Source of the DNA: an uncultured Clostridia bacterium
GTDB taxonomy: Bacteria; Bacillota; Clostridia; UBA1381
Reading direction: 5' to 3'
DNA length: 25,433 nucleotides
Assembly: GCA_934486495.1 (NCBI GenBank)
Contig: CAKSPW010000029.1
Coordinates: 1-25,433, forward strand
Shown here one piece after another: positions 8,475 to 17,044 of this stretch. The position numbers were made by a program, and so were the translations under genes. The notes below the pieces were generated by a model. That model ran no database searches, had not been told where the DNA came from, and saw only the letters and a program-made list of their open reading frames with translations. Position 1 is the first letter of the stretch, and every line of letters starts with the position of its first letter.

Positions 8475-8785
8475 TTCTTTTTGTTTATTTTCGGCAGCTC
8501 TATTTTTCTGTTTTTTTCAATGCTGCTCTGTCTGTACAGTACAAATTTCGAGCCGATTGCCTGAACGGGAACGGCGCCGAGTCTGCCGGCAATCAAGTTG
8601 CAGGTTTCTTTTGTGTCAAGAAGTGCCGTTTCCAGAATATGCACCTTAATCAGCTCACGTGAATCGAGTGCAAGTGACAATTGCTCGCAAATCACGTCCG
8701 TTATTCCGCTTTTGCCTATTTGAAATACAGGTTCTATGCCGTTTGCAAGCTTTCTTAAATATGCTCTTTGTTTTCCGTTTACCAT
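8471..8785 (-). CDS. yhbY: CRM-domain RNA-binding protein YhbY
   Basis: A 104-aa protein of the CRS1/YhbY (CRM) family, which binds 23S rRNA and assists 50S ribosome assembly. The family hallmarks are the N-terminal LRKLANGIEPVFQIGKSGIT with its GxxG loop (residues 23-27 region), the HILETALLDTKE segment and the closing VLYRQS strand. It is the first gene of the minus-strand operon. ATG at 8785 has AGAAAGG about 11 nt upstream and sits about 33 nt after the expected transcription start of a consensus promoter. Confidence 0.93.
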   Translation of the reverse strand: MVNGKQRAYLRKLANGIEPVFQIGKSGITDVICEQLSLALDSRELIKVHILETALLDTKETCNLIAGRLGAVPVQAIGSKFVLYRQSSIEKNRKIELPKINKKK

Positions 8786-8825
8786 AAAACAATAACCTTT
8801 CTGCGCAAAATATTATACATCTTAA

Positions 8826-8854
8826 ATTATATCATTAATGCTTTAAAATGTCAA
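8826..8854 (-). promoter_or_regulatory. Consensus promoter of the yhbY-leuS operon
   Basis: On the minus strand a perfect -35 box TTGACA (8854-8849) is followed after exactly 17 nt by a perfect -10 box TATAAT (8831-8826). This is the housekeeping sigma-A consensus and points at yhbY 41 nt downstream. Confidence 0.9.
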
Positions 8855-8947
8855 CGGCATATTGCGCCTTTTTACACATATGCACAAAAAACAACAAAAT
8901 AAATATATAATTTTAAAGAAACGGTCTTAAAAATTTGAATAAAAGCT

Positions 8948-8976
8948 TTGACATTTACACAAAAAGGTGTTATAAT
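8948..8976 (+). promoter_or_regulatory. Consensus promoter of the araC-type gene
   Basis: TTGACA at 8948-8953 and TATAAT at 8971-8976 are both exact matches to the housekeeping consensus with a 17-nt spacer. It points at the AraC-family gene at 9053, leaving a leader of about 70 nt. It is divergent from the yhbY promoter, whose -35 box lies 94 nt away. Confidence 0.88.
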
Positions 8977-9052
8977 GAAAATAAGGCGGACGTTTTTTTA
9001 ATCCGACCCGGAGTACGGCGCTGCGGTGCATTTTATAAGGAGATATTTCTGT

Positions 9053-9940
9053 ATGAAGCGTTTTTCAATACAAAACGGAATTACACCTAAGAATAATATT
9101 GAAATAAAATACATTGAATACGGCTGTGATGAACCGGAGCATTTGCATGGTGCGATAGAGCTTGTGTATATTGTTTCGGGAAGCGGAGAAAATATTTTAA
9201 ACGGTCAGAGTATAAAGGTCGGCAGAGGTACGCTTATGCTTATTGATTACGAATGCGTTCATAGCATACATCTTTGGGACAGTATAAAGTATTATAACAT
9301 TTTATTTAAATCGTCCGTAATAAAAGACGGCGAGGAAACGGATTTGAAAGGACTGCTTTCTGATTTTTACGATTACGACTGCAGGGACGGATTTTTATGT
9401 ACATCGGTTTCGGACACGGAAGTTCAGCAGGAAATTGAGGATGTTTTGTACAGTATGCTCGAGGAGGGGACGAATAAAAAGGAGCGTTATGAGAAAATCA
9501 TAAGCTGTCGTCTTGATGAGGTGATAAACCTTATGCTGAGAAATATTGATATTACCGTCAACAGTGAAATTGACCCAATGATTTCACGGGCGATAGAGTA
9601 TATAAGCGAAAACTCGGCAAAACCGCTGAAGCTAGAGGATGTGGCGGCGAAATTCAACTACACGCCGAAATATTTTTCGAGTAAATTGAAAAAATACAGC
9701 GGACTGAGCTTTAAACAGCTTCTTGTGCGCAAGAAAATGAGTAATGTAATAGGTCTTTTGTGGAAAACGGATAAGTCGATTGACGAGGTTATTCATGAAT
9801 GCGGATTTTCAAACAAAACGTTTTTTTATGAGATGTTTGTAAAGGTTTACGGAGTAAAGCCGAAGTTTATAAGAGAGTACAGAAACAACTATAATAAGTA
9901 CATAGAGCTTAAGATTTCAAACAAAAAACTGCTAAAGTGA
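9053..9940 (+). CDS. AraC-family transcriptional regulator with cupin sensor
   Basis: A 295-aa regulator. The N-terminal cupin-like sensor (about residues 28-75) contains the segment EHLHGAIELVYIVSGSGE, the usual start of the AraC sugar-binding fold. The C-terminal part (about 174-280) holds two helix-turn-helix units: LEDVAAKFNYTPKYFSSKLK and, further on, SIDEVIHECGFSNKTFFYEMF followed by the family ending GVKPKFIREYR. ATG at 9053 is chosen over an in-frame GTG at 9026 because AAGGAG at 9037-9042 lies 10 nt before the ATG and inside the longer form. It sits directly upstream of the secreted-protein genes on the same strand, so it probably controls them in response to a sugar. The ligand is unknown. 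Confidence 0.92.
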   Translation: MKRFSIQNGITPKNNIEIKYIEYGCDEPEHLHGAIELVYIVSGSGENILNGQSIKVGRGTLMLIDYECVHSIHLWDSIKYYNILFKSSVIKDGEETDLKGLLSDFYDYDCRDGFLCTSVSDTEVQQEIEDVLYSMLEEGTNKKERYEKIISCRLDEVINLMLRNIDITVNSEIDPMISRAIEYISENSAKPLKLEDVAAKFNYTPKYFSSKLKKYSGLSFKQLLVRKKMSNVIGLLWKTDKSIDEVIHECGFSNKTFFYEMFVKVYGVKPKFIREYRNNYNKYIELKISNKKLLK

Positions 9941-9951
9941 TACTTTTTGTT

Positions 9952-9967
9952 AAAATCGAACGATTTT
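9952..9967 (+). terminator. Weak AT-rich hairpin after the araC-type gene
   Basis: AAAATCG and CGATTTT form a 7-bp stem with an AA loop, 11 nt after the stop codon, and a TTTTTT run lies about 20 nt further. It may be a weak terminator; the short tight loop makes this uncertain. Confidence 0.25.
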
Positions 9968-9995
9968 TAAGCTTTTAATTTCGGTTTTTTTGACA

Positions 9996-10044
9996 TTGTG
10001 GAACAATATTGACTGTGATATAATTATGATAGTTGATATTGTTC
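9996..10044 (+). promoter_or_regulatory. Promoter and dyad operator before the secretory operon
   Basis: TATAAT at 10019-10024 is an exact -10 box; 17 nt upstream is TTGTGG (9996-10001), a moderate -35 box. A 9-bp inverted repeat, GAACAATAT at 10001-10009 and ATATTGTTC at 10036-10044, spans the -10 box and the start point, the position of an operator. The start of the SLH gene lies about 55 nt downstream of the likely start point. Confidence 0.55.
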
Positions 10045-10085
10045 TTTTTATATCTGCAATTTAACTGAGAGGATGAGAGTGGAGC

Positions 10086-13000
10086 ATGGAAAAAAGACGA
10101 GTAGCGGCAGTGGCAGCAGCAGTGATTTTTATGACACAAGGCGTCGGCGCCGAGATTAACAAAATATCTCACGACAGCGATACGGGAGTGCTGCGCGTAC
10201 AAGGAAATTTTCCGAACGTGTCGGGAGGCGCCGCAGCGGCAGAAATTCTAAAGCCGGGTAAAACGGTCGGTGATGACGATGCGATATCGTGCGTGGCGGA
10301 AATACCGATAAATTCCGATGGCAGCTTTGATGCAAGTATAAAGCTCGGCGGACCGAGCGGTGAGTATATGTTCCGAATAGGTGCGGAGGGGCTTGTTTTT
10401 GAAAGACCGTTTGTTTTCATAAACAGTGACGAGATAAGCAAATATCTTGAAATGATAAATATCTGTAAGACTCCCTCGGAGCTTGGCGATGTTTTTGAAA
10501 GCGATTACGGCAGACTCAAAAGAATCTGCTCCCTTGAGGTGTCAAGCGAGGATAAGGACTTTGTTTACAAATCAATATTGGCTCAAAGACCTGACGGCGG
10601 ATTCGAAAGCTTTGATGATTTTAAGAAAAGCGTTTGTGAGGTAGGGCTTATAAATGATTTTATAAAGTCAGACAGTGATAAGGTACAAAAGCTTGAAAAG
10701 CTGTTTGATTATTTTGATGATAAGTACATACCTACCATTAATATTTGGAACGATAACACCCTTTCTGACAATGCGCTTAAGCAAAGCGTTGCCAGGGATG
10801 TTTCGGACAACAAGCCTGTGACGATTGCTGAGATTGAAGAATCGTTTGCAAATCTTGTTGTAACCGGCGCAATTAACAACGCAGGTTCAAAGGGCAGAGA
10901 GCTAAAGGTTGTGCTTGCGGCAAGGACGCTTATAAATGCGAGTGAATTCGGATATTTTGAAGGCTTGAGCGAAACAAAGCAAATCAGTGCGCTTTCGCTT
11001 ATAAAGAACACAAGCTTTAGCAGTATTTCGCAGTACAGTGACGCTTTTGACAAGGCGGTAAGAGAATATAAGAAAAATCAAACGAAAAAACCGAGCGTGC
11101 CGGGCGGCTCGTCAGGCTCGTCCTCAAGCGGCTCAAATGCCGGGTTTATAACGACAAAGGATCCCGAAAAGCAAAACGAAAATCCGGCTCCGACGGCAGC
11201 ACCGTCAAATGAAGCATTTTCAGACCTTGACAATTATTCGTGGGCAAAATCGTCAATAGAAAAGCTGAGACGAAACAAGATTGTAAACGGCAAGGGGAGC
11301 GGAATATTTGCACCCGGCGACAATGTTTTGCGTGAAGAGTTTACCTCTATGATAATAAAGGCGCTTTCGATGGAGGACGTCAATGCGTCATATGACTCTT
11401 TTACCGATGTAACAAAAAGTGACTGGTATTACAGGGTAATTGCAAGCGCCGTTTCAAAGGGCATTATAAAAGGAATGTCAGATACGGAATTCGGTGCAGG
11501 ACTTAACATTACACGCCAGGACGCCGTGCTTATATGTAAAAATGCGGCAGAGGCGGCAGGTGTTAAGTTTGAGTTTGAGGAGGAGAGCTATTACAGCGCC
11601 GACTATGCAACCGACTGGAATGCTTTTGAGGATTTGGACAGTGTTTCCGATTATGCAAGAAGTGCGGTGTATGATATGCAGCGTGCAGGACTTGTAAACG
11701 GAAAAAGCGGAAGAAACTTTGTTCCGCTCGATAATATGACAAGAGCGGAGGCGGCTGTACTTATCGACAGAATAACGGTTGCGGTTGAAAACTCCAAAAA
11801 TCAGGCAGAGGATAAGGACAGCGCAATGCTTGATATGCTTACGTCGCTCGGAATGTACGACGGAAGCCGTGACGGACTCGATACGGAGCTTACACGTGCG
11901 GAAACGGCAAAGCTTCTTTGCAAACTTATGAATTTGCCGCAGGGTACACAGGGTGATGAGAAGGCCGACGATGTTGCCGATAACGTAAACTCCGGATATA
12001 TATATGCCGTGTGTGCAAGAGATCTTATGGACGTCAGCGATAATAAATTCTATCCTGACAATGCGCTCACCTTTGACGATGCGGTTAAAATCGGAGTTTT
12101 GTCGCTCGGCGGCGGAAATATTGCAAAAAACGGTGCAGGATATAATGCCGTTGCACAGCAGAAGGGATTGCTTGACGGTATTTCCAAAACCGACAGCGGT
12201 ATGATTACGAAGAGAAATCTTTTAAAAATGTTTAATAACATTAAGGACGAAAATGTTTATCTTTCGACAATAAACGACGGAAAGAGTGAATATGTCGAAA
12301 ATGACAATAAAACATTCCTAAGTTATTACCATGATATATATAAGGAAAAAAGCGGAAAGGTAACCGCCAATTCAAAAGCAGGCGTGTGCGGAGAAGCCGT
12401 TGCCGGTGACGGCTGTGTAAGAATAAATTCCACTGAGTTCTCATGCGCAAACAGAGAATACGATAATTATATAGGCAGAGAGGTCGAGTATTATTATCGC
12501 GACAGGGACGGAGTTTATGAAGTTGTTTACATGGCAAACAAGGGCAGAACCAAGGTAATGACTTTGTCGTCGGAGCAGATAGATGATTTTTCGGGCATGG
12601 AGTATACATATATTCCCGACCTTGCATATGAAAACAAAACAAAGAAAATATCTGTTCAAAACAGTGTAAACGTTGTTTACAACACTCAAACGATTTATGA
12701 TTTTTCCGAGGAGCAGTTAAGACCGAAATCGGGATATATAACGTTTGTTGACGCAAACGGTGACGGAAAATACGGTGCGGAGGACACACTGATAATTACA
12801 TCGTATAAAAATATTGTCGTAAGCAGTATTTCAAAGCAAAACGAGATTATTTACGATAAATATACAAATCTTTCCGACCCGAACAGCAAAAATTACAATC
12901 TTGATTTGAGTGCTGTAAGTGATTACACAATAAAGGATAAGCACGGTGACAAATTCGGATTTGACGAATTGCGTGAATGGGATATTCTTGCGGCAATGGT

Positions 13001-14435
13001 AAGCCCGGACGGTAAGTATGCGGAAATTACTCTTGTTGATGAAGCGTACGGCGGAGAAATAACGGGAATTAATCTTTCGGAGGGCGAGTTTAAGGTTGAT
13101 GATAAAATCGTTAAGATTTCGGATGATTGGCGAGGAGACAGCTCAAATATAAGCTTATCGAACAAGGTTACCGTTTATTATGATATGTTCGGCAATGCAG
13201 CAGCTGTAAGAAGCGGTATAGCTGCCGGAGTGCAAACGTCAGATTCACAAAGCAATGTAAGCGCCTCGGAGCGTCTTGTTATTCTCACAAAATGCGGCAA
13301 TGACGATGAGGAGGACGGAAAGTGCTATATAAAGACGTATTGGAACGATGAAAAGTTTACGAGGATTTTCCTTGCCGATAATGTGAAAATAAACGGCAGT
13401 AAGATTAAAAACTCCGAATGTAAAAAGTACATTGATAATCTCGACCAGCTCGGAAAGGCAATGCTTGTTACAATCAACTCCGACGGTCTTGTAAGCGAAA
13501 TTAAAACGGCAGCATCTCCCGGTCAGGACGAAAACCGCGGTTTGTGGCTTATAACGTATCCGAACGAGAGTTTGTTGTATAAGGGCGGAGCGGCAAAGAG
13601 TTTCGGTAACCGTTTTGTTCTCGGCGATGTTGTCTATACGGTACCTAAGAACACGGCAGAGTTTGACGATGTTAATAATTTCGCGTATAATAATGCGTCG
13701 TTTGAAAATGACCGCAGTTACACCATTGACGCATACACAACAAAATGGCACGGTGTTCAGCCGCTTGCAATTGTGTACAGGTCTGAGGTAAGCAGCGGAG
13801 GAAAATTTGAAACGGGTGACGTGTTTGTCGTAAGCGGTATTACCGAAAAGCTTAACGAAAACAAAGAGCCGGCTTATGTGCTTGACGGTTATAACTATTC
13901 AATATCCAACGATACCGTTACGGCTAAGAGTTTCGAGATTGACGAAAAGGCTATCGTTGTGGATATTAACGGAAACAAGAAGAAGGACTTCACGATAAAC
14001 GACCTTGCGGCAGGCGATGTTATAAGCTACGGCTTGAGCGGAAACAAGCTCTCCGTTGCAATGCTCGCTTATGATAATAACGGCGATAATTCGTGGGTAA
14101 CCCCAAATTCGTCGGTTATTTCGGCATATACCTACGGCGGATATGCATATTCGGTAACGGACGACGGCGAATATCTTACAATGTGCGAGGGTATACACCC
14201 GTCAAGTATAGACGTTTCATCATATGAAGGCGGCGGAAAGTACTTAAAGAGCTTTAAGATAAGAAAATCTTCCATTTTGACGTTTGTCGATATGACAGGC
14301 AAGAACGTTCAGTTTAGAGCAGGCAGTCCCGAAGATATTCAAACCTATGTAAGAGCCGGGGGCGGGTGCTCAAGAGTGGTTGTTTGCTGTAACTGGCAGT
14401 CTTATGTTGTCGGAATAATAGTATATATTGACTGA
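10086..14435 (+). CDS. SLH-domain cell-surface protein, large unknown C-terminus
   Basis: A 1449-aa exported protein. A signal peptide covers about residues 1-22 (KRR, a hydrophobic stretch, cleavage near GVGA). Residues 25-335 are a beta-rich then helical region I cannot name. A Ser/Gly/Pro-rich linker runs from about 337 to 375. Three S-layer-homology repeats follow at about 377-430, 437-490 and 513-565, with the typical endings LREEFTSMI, ITRQDAVLI and MTRAEAAVLI. Two poorer repeats follow: LTRAETAKLL near 602, and one from about 630 to 670 with FYPDNALTFDDAV. SLH domains bind pyruvylated secondary cell-wall polymer, so the protein should be wall-anchored. The final roughly 750 residues match no family I recognise and contain an EF-hand-like calcium loop DANGDGKYGAED at 889-900. 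ATG at 10086 has only a modest ribosome site (AGAGG about 13 nt upstream). It is the first structural gene after the regulator and is probably the surface anchor or scaffold of the locus. Confidence 0.88.
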   Translation: MEKRRVAAVAAAVIFMTQGVGAEINKISHDSDTGVLRVQGNFPNVSGGAAAAEILKPGKTVGDDDAISCVAEIPINSDGSFDASIKLGGPSGEYMFRIGAEGLVFERPFVFINSDEISKYLEMINICKTPSELGDVFESDYGRLKRICSLEVSSEDKDFVYKSILAQRPDGGFESFDDFKKSVCEVGLINDFIKSDSDKVQKLEKLFDYFDDKYIPTINIWNDNTLSDNALKQSVARDVSDNKPVTIAEIEESFANLVVTGAINNAGSKGRELKVVLAARTLINASEFGYFEGLSETKQISALSLIKNTSFSSISQYSDAFDKAVREYKKNQTKKPSVPGGSSGSSSSGSNAGFITTKDPEKQNENPAPTAAPSNEAFSDLDNYSWAKSSIEKLRRNKIVNGKGSGIFAPGDNVLREEFTSMIIKALSMEDVNASYDSFTDVTKSDWYYRVIASAVSKGIIKGMSDTEFGAGLNITRQDAVLICKNAAEAAGVKFEFEEESYYSADYATDWNAFEDLDSVSDYARSAVYDMQRAGLVNGKSGRNFVPLDNMTRAEAAVLIDRITVAVENSKNQAEDKDSAMLDMLTSLGMYDGSRDGLDTELTRAETAKLLCKLMNLPQGTQGDEKADDVADNVNSGYIYAVCARDLMDVSDNKFYPDNALTFDDAVKIGVLSLGGGNIAKNGAGYNAVAQQKGLLDGISKTDSGMITKRNLLKMFNNIKDENVYLSTINDGKSEYVENDNKTFLSYYHDIYKEKSGKVTANSKAGVCGEAVAGDGCVRINSTEFSCANREYDNYIGREVEYYYRDRDGVYEVVYMANKGRTKVMTLSSEQIDDFSGMEYTYIPDLAYENKTKKISVQNSVNVVYNTQTIYDFSEEQLRPKSGYITFVDANGDGKYGAEDTLIITSYKNIVVSSISKQNEIIYDKYTNLSDPNSKNYNLDLSAVSDYTIKDKHGDKFGFDELREWDILAAMVSPDGKYAEITLVDEAYGGEITGINLSEGEFKVDDKIVKISDDWRGDSSNISLSNKVTVYYDMFGNAAAVRSGIAAGVQTSDSQSNVSASERLVILTKCGNDDEEDGKCYIKTYWNDEKFTRIFLADNVKINGSKIKNSECKKYIDNLDQLGKAMLVTINSDGLVSEIKTAASPGQDENRGLWLITYPNESLLYKGGAAKSFGNRFVLGDVVYTVPKNTAEFDDVNNFAYNNASFENDRSYTIDAYTTKWHGVQPLAIVYRSEVSSGGKFETGDVFVVSGITEKLNENKEPAYVLDGYNYSISNDTVTAKSFEIDEKAIVVDINGNKKKDFTINDLAAGDVISYGLSGNKLSVAMLAYDNNGDNSWVTPNSSVISAYTYGGYAYSVTDDGEYLTMCEGIHPSSIDVSSYEGGGKYLKSFKIRKSSILTFVDMTGKNVQFRAGSPEDIQTYVRAGGGCSRVVVCCNWQSYVVGIIVYID

Positions 14436-14473
14436 TAAATTCATTACGGGCAAATGACGGTGCAAAAGTGCAC

Positions 14474-14502
14474 TTGACAAAGGAGGGGGACGGAAAAATA
14501 CT
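14474..14502 (+). promoter_or_regulatory. Possible internal promoter
   Basis: A perfect TTGACA at 14474-14479 is followed after 17 nt by AATACT, which matches the -10 consensus at only four of six positions. It lies in the 130-nt gap between the SLH gene and the next gene, just after a small hairpin (GTGCA/TGCAC around 14460-14473). It could give extra transcription of the downstream genes. Confidence 0.3.
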
Positions 14503-14565
14503 GAGCTTTTCGTATAACAAATAAACTTTGTGCCTTTTGGCATAAAAAAGAAAGGGGTTTTAGAA

Positions 14566-16977
14566 GTGAAAAAATTTTTGTCGAGTACGTTGGCGGCGAT
14601 AATGCTTGTAGGTGTTCTGCCTATGGCGGCGGTAAATGCCGAGGAACGAGGAACGGTAAGGAGCTATGTTGTCGATGACGCAAAGGCGGGAACTCTTGTG
14701 TTTAATTATGACCGTGGGACTCCCATGGAGCAAAAGAGAAAGGGAACAAAGCTTTGGGCGTACACATCAAACAATTCAATGTTCGGAAACGGAGAATATG
14801 ATACCAATCAGGTATATACAGCCGGTGCAACCGACAACGAATATATGGGTTTTGTATATAAGATTGACGGAAATCTCCGAAGTGTAAAGGTTAACACATT
14901 CGGATACGGAGCATTTGAGCCTTATGTACCGATCAGAACCGATATAGGTTATCTCATTGACGACACCGTTAAGTTTGGCGACAGAAACGGCGACGGAAAC
15001 TTTACATGGGGCAGCTCGGAGCTTCAATGGTTCGGAACAGAGGGCGGAATTGTAGGAAATGCGCAGGCGCCTATAAAGCTTAATGAAAATGTTTGGACCA
15101 AGGTTTCAACGAGTGACTGTACATATACGTATGAAGGCAATGACGCTTATATAGAAACATCAGCAATTCCGGGCAATGCTAAATATATGGTTGTTCTTCT
15201 GAGACTCGGTACGCTCGATGACGGAACGGAAAGGTTGGCGGATTCGACATATCGCTACCGCGGCGTTACGTTTACATATGAAAGCAGTATTGTAAAAAGT
15301 GAGTTAAACGCTGAAAACAAAGCGGTTATCACTCTTGATTCAAATGCTGAAAACGTTGCATGGACGGTTAAGAAAAACGGAAAAGAAATATCGGATGCTC
15401 AAATCACTTATGACAGCGAAACGTTTACATACACTGTTGACGGAGGATTTACATCAGGCGATAAGGTAGATATTTCATCATATTGCGGTTCTTTTGTAAC
15501 GACTGTTGCAGGCGGTTCGGAAGTTGTTGATTACGACAAAATTTACTTCAGTACCGATAAAACAAACTATATTGTCGGCAATACCGGAAAAATGGATCTT
15601 ATAACGGAACAAAATGGCGAAAAGAAATATGACCTTCTCCCGACAGCGTATACTTCAAGCAACGATGATGTTTTATCAATAGATAATAAGGGTAACTTTA
15701 CGGCAAAAGCGGCAGGAACAGCCGTTATAACACCGTCGGTTACAACTCTTTCGGATACTTTTGAGCCGATAACCGTAAATGTTTTCTCAAAAGCAGGCGA
15801 AGTAAACAGTTACTTTGCTGAGGATTGGAATGCCGGCACGCTGACTGTTGATTATAATCGCGGAGTAAAAATGTCGGAAAAGAGAAACGGTACAAAGCTG
15901 TGGTCTTATGCGGCAAGCGGTCCGTTTTATAATGCCGGTGAACATGGAGTTTTGATTGGCAGCGGCACAGAAGATGAGTACATGGCATTTGTTTATAAGC
16001 TTGAGGGCGAGCTTGACAGCTTAAATGTTCATACATGGGGATACGGAGATATCAATCTTTACACACCTGACAGAACGGATATAGGTTATCTTATTGACGA
16101 TACCGTTAAGTTTGGCGACAAAAACGGCGACGGAAACTTTACGTGGGGCAGTTCGGAACTTCAATGGTTCGGAACAGAGGGCGGAACGGTAGGAAATGCA
16201 CAAGCGCCGATAAAGCTTAATGAAAATGTCTGGACAAAGGTTCCGACAAAAGACTGCATATATACATACGGCGCTGACAGAAGTGCGGAAATTGTAACAT
16301 CAGCCGTGCCGTCAGGGGCAAAGTATGTGGTTGTTCTTTTGAAAGAGGGTACTCTTGAAGACGGAACAGCACCGCTTACCGCTCAGTTTTATCGTTACAG
16401 AGGTATAACCTTTAATTATAAAACCGCCCTTGTAGGAAAGGAATTAAATAATGACGGTAAGATAGCTCTTACAATGAATAATGACGTAAGTGATGTTGAC
16501 TGGACAGTTAAGGTAAACGGCATTGAGGTTCAAAATCCGCAAATATCATATGATAAAAACGCATTTACTTATTATATCGGCGGATTTACATTGGGCGACA
16601 GTATAGAGGTTTCATCGGCATACGGCTCATATACGGCAGAGATTAAGGATAATCGTGAGCAGATTGTATCAATTACCCTTAAGGATGCAAACGGTGAGGC
16701 AACAAGCGAAATGCTCGTAGATGATACAGAGTATACCGTTGACGTAAAAACAACAAATGCTGACGGCGCAAAGGTATATGCAGCACTTTATGATGATAGC
16801 GGAAGGCTCGTAAAATGCGCTTGCACTGTTGTTTCAAACGACAGCGCAAGCGTGAAGCTTGACGGAATCACAATCGGCTCGGGATATACTCTTAAGGCAT
16901 TTGTATGGAACGGCATGACGCCGTATTCGATTTACAACAGCGGAGTTACAAATACATTTATTACAGGCGATTTTTAA
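14566..16977 (+). CDS. Secreted protein with duplicated unknown domain and Big_2
   Basis: An 803-aa exported protein. GTG at 14566 is chosen because AAAGGGG at 14551-14557 lies 8 nt before it and a clean signal peptide follows (KK, hydrophobic core, cleavage after AVNA); an in-frame GTG at 14530 has no such support. The mature protein has two homologous units of about 280 residues, separated by an Ig-like Big_2-type domain with the hallmark SSNDDVLSIDNKGNFTAKAA. Each unit has an N-terminal RG...KLW region, a central block DIGYLIDDTVKFGD with a calcium-loop motif DxNGDGNF (residues 139 and 518), and a Trp-containing C-terminal part of the form W-T-V-K. The last ~95 residues form another module ending in KAFVWNGMTP. 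I do not recognise the duplicated domain. Binding of a glycan is a reasonable guess from its setting in a secreted operon, not a demonstrated role. Confidence 0.8.
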   Translation: MKKFLSSTLAAIMLVGVLPMAAVNAEERGTVRSYVVDDAKAGTLVFNYDRGTPMEQKRKGTKLWAYTSNNSMFGNGEYDTNQVYTAGATDNEYMGFVYKIDGNLRSVKVNTFGYGAFEPYVPIRTDIGYLIDDTVKFGDRNGDGNFTWGSSELQWFGTEGGIVGNAQAPIKLNENVWTKVSTSDCTYTYEGNDAYIETSAIPGNAKYMVVLLRLGTLDDGTERLADSTYRYRGVTFTYESSIVKSELNAENKAVITLDSNAENVAWTVKKNGKEISDAQITYDSETFTYTVDGGFTSGDKVDISSYCGSFVTTVAGGSEVVDYDKIYFSTDKTNYIVGNTGKMDLITEQNGEKKYDLLPTAYTSSNDDVLSIDNKGNFTAKAAGTAVITPSVTTLSDTFEPITVNVFSKAGEVNSYFAEDWNAGTLTVDYNRGVKMSEKRNGTKLWSYAASGPFYNAGEHGVLIGSGTEDEYMAFVYKLEGELDSLNVHTWGYGDINLYTPDRTDIGYLIDDTVKFGDKNGDGNFTWGSSELQWFGTEGGTVGNAQAPIKLNENVWTKVPTKDCIYTYGADRSAEIVTSAVPSGAKYVVVLLKEGTLEDGTAPLTAQFYRYRGITFNYKTALVGKELNNDGKIALTMNNDVSDVDWTVKVNGIEVQNPQISYDKNAFTYYIGGFTLGDSIEVSSAYGSYTAEIKDNREQIVSITLKDANGEATSEMLVDDTEYTVDVKTTNADGAKVYAALYDDSGRLVKCACTVVSNDSASVKLDGITIGSGYTLKAFVWNGMTPYSIYNSGVTNTFITGDF
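14941..15105 (+). repeat. Internal coding repeat, copy 1
   Basis: This 165-nt core of the first unit of the 803-aa protein matches the core of the second unit at 16078-16242 without gaps. My hand count gives 13 differences (about 92% identity), most of them silent. Confidence 0.85.
16078..16242 (+). repeat. Internal coding repeat, copy 2
   Basis: Second copy of the 165-nt core that starts with GATATAGGTTATCT in copy 1 and GATATAGGTTATCT-like sequence here. Only two or three of the differences change the amino acid (Arg/Lys in the calcium loop and Ile/Thr after the GTEGG block). Confidence 0.85.
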
Positions 16978-16989
16978 AGATTACCAAGA

Positions 16990-17019
16990 GATTTCGGCGG
17001 ATTTATTTCCGCCGAAATC
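16990..17019 (+). other. Intergenic stem-loop without U-run
   Basis: GATTTCGGCGG and CCGCCGAAATC form a perfect 11-bp stem with an 8-nt loop between two genes of the operon. The following CACCCTTTAAG is not a U-run, so it is more likely an RNA-stabilising or processing hairpin than a terminator. Confidence 0.6.
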
Positions 17020-17044
17020 CACCCTTTAAGAAAGGATAAGAACT

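Noticed and set aside
9026..9052. GTG at 9026 as the start of the AraC-type protein
   Set aside because: The strong AAGGAG site lies inside that extension and is well spaced for ATG at 9053.
9990..10024. TTGACA at 9990-9995 as the -35 box for TATAAT at 10019
   Set aside because: The spacer would be 23 nt, too long for a housekeeping promoter; TTGTGG at 9996 with 17 nt is a better fit.
12241..12789. Long open frame on the minus strand inside the SLH gene
   Set aside because: It is Cys/His/Arg-rich, unlike a real protein, and lies wholly inside a well-supported gene on the other strand.
14480..14495. AGGAGGGGG-like ribosome site in the gap after the SLH gene
   Set aside because: No ATG, GTG or TTG start follows at a usable distance, so no small gene can be supported.
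14530..14565. GTG at 14530 as the start of the 803-aa protein
   Set aside because: It has no ribosome site and would put a polar extension before an otherwise normal signal peptide.
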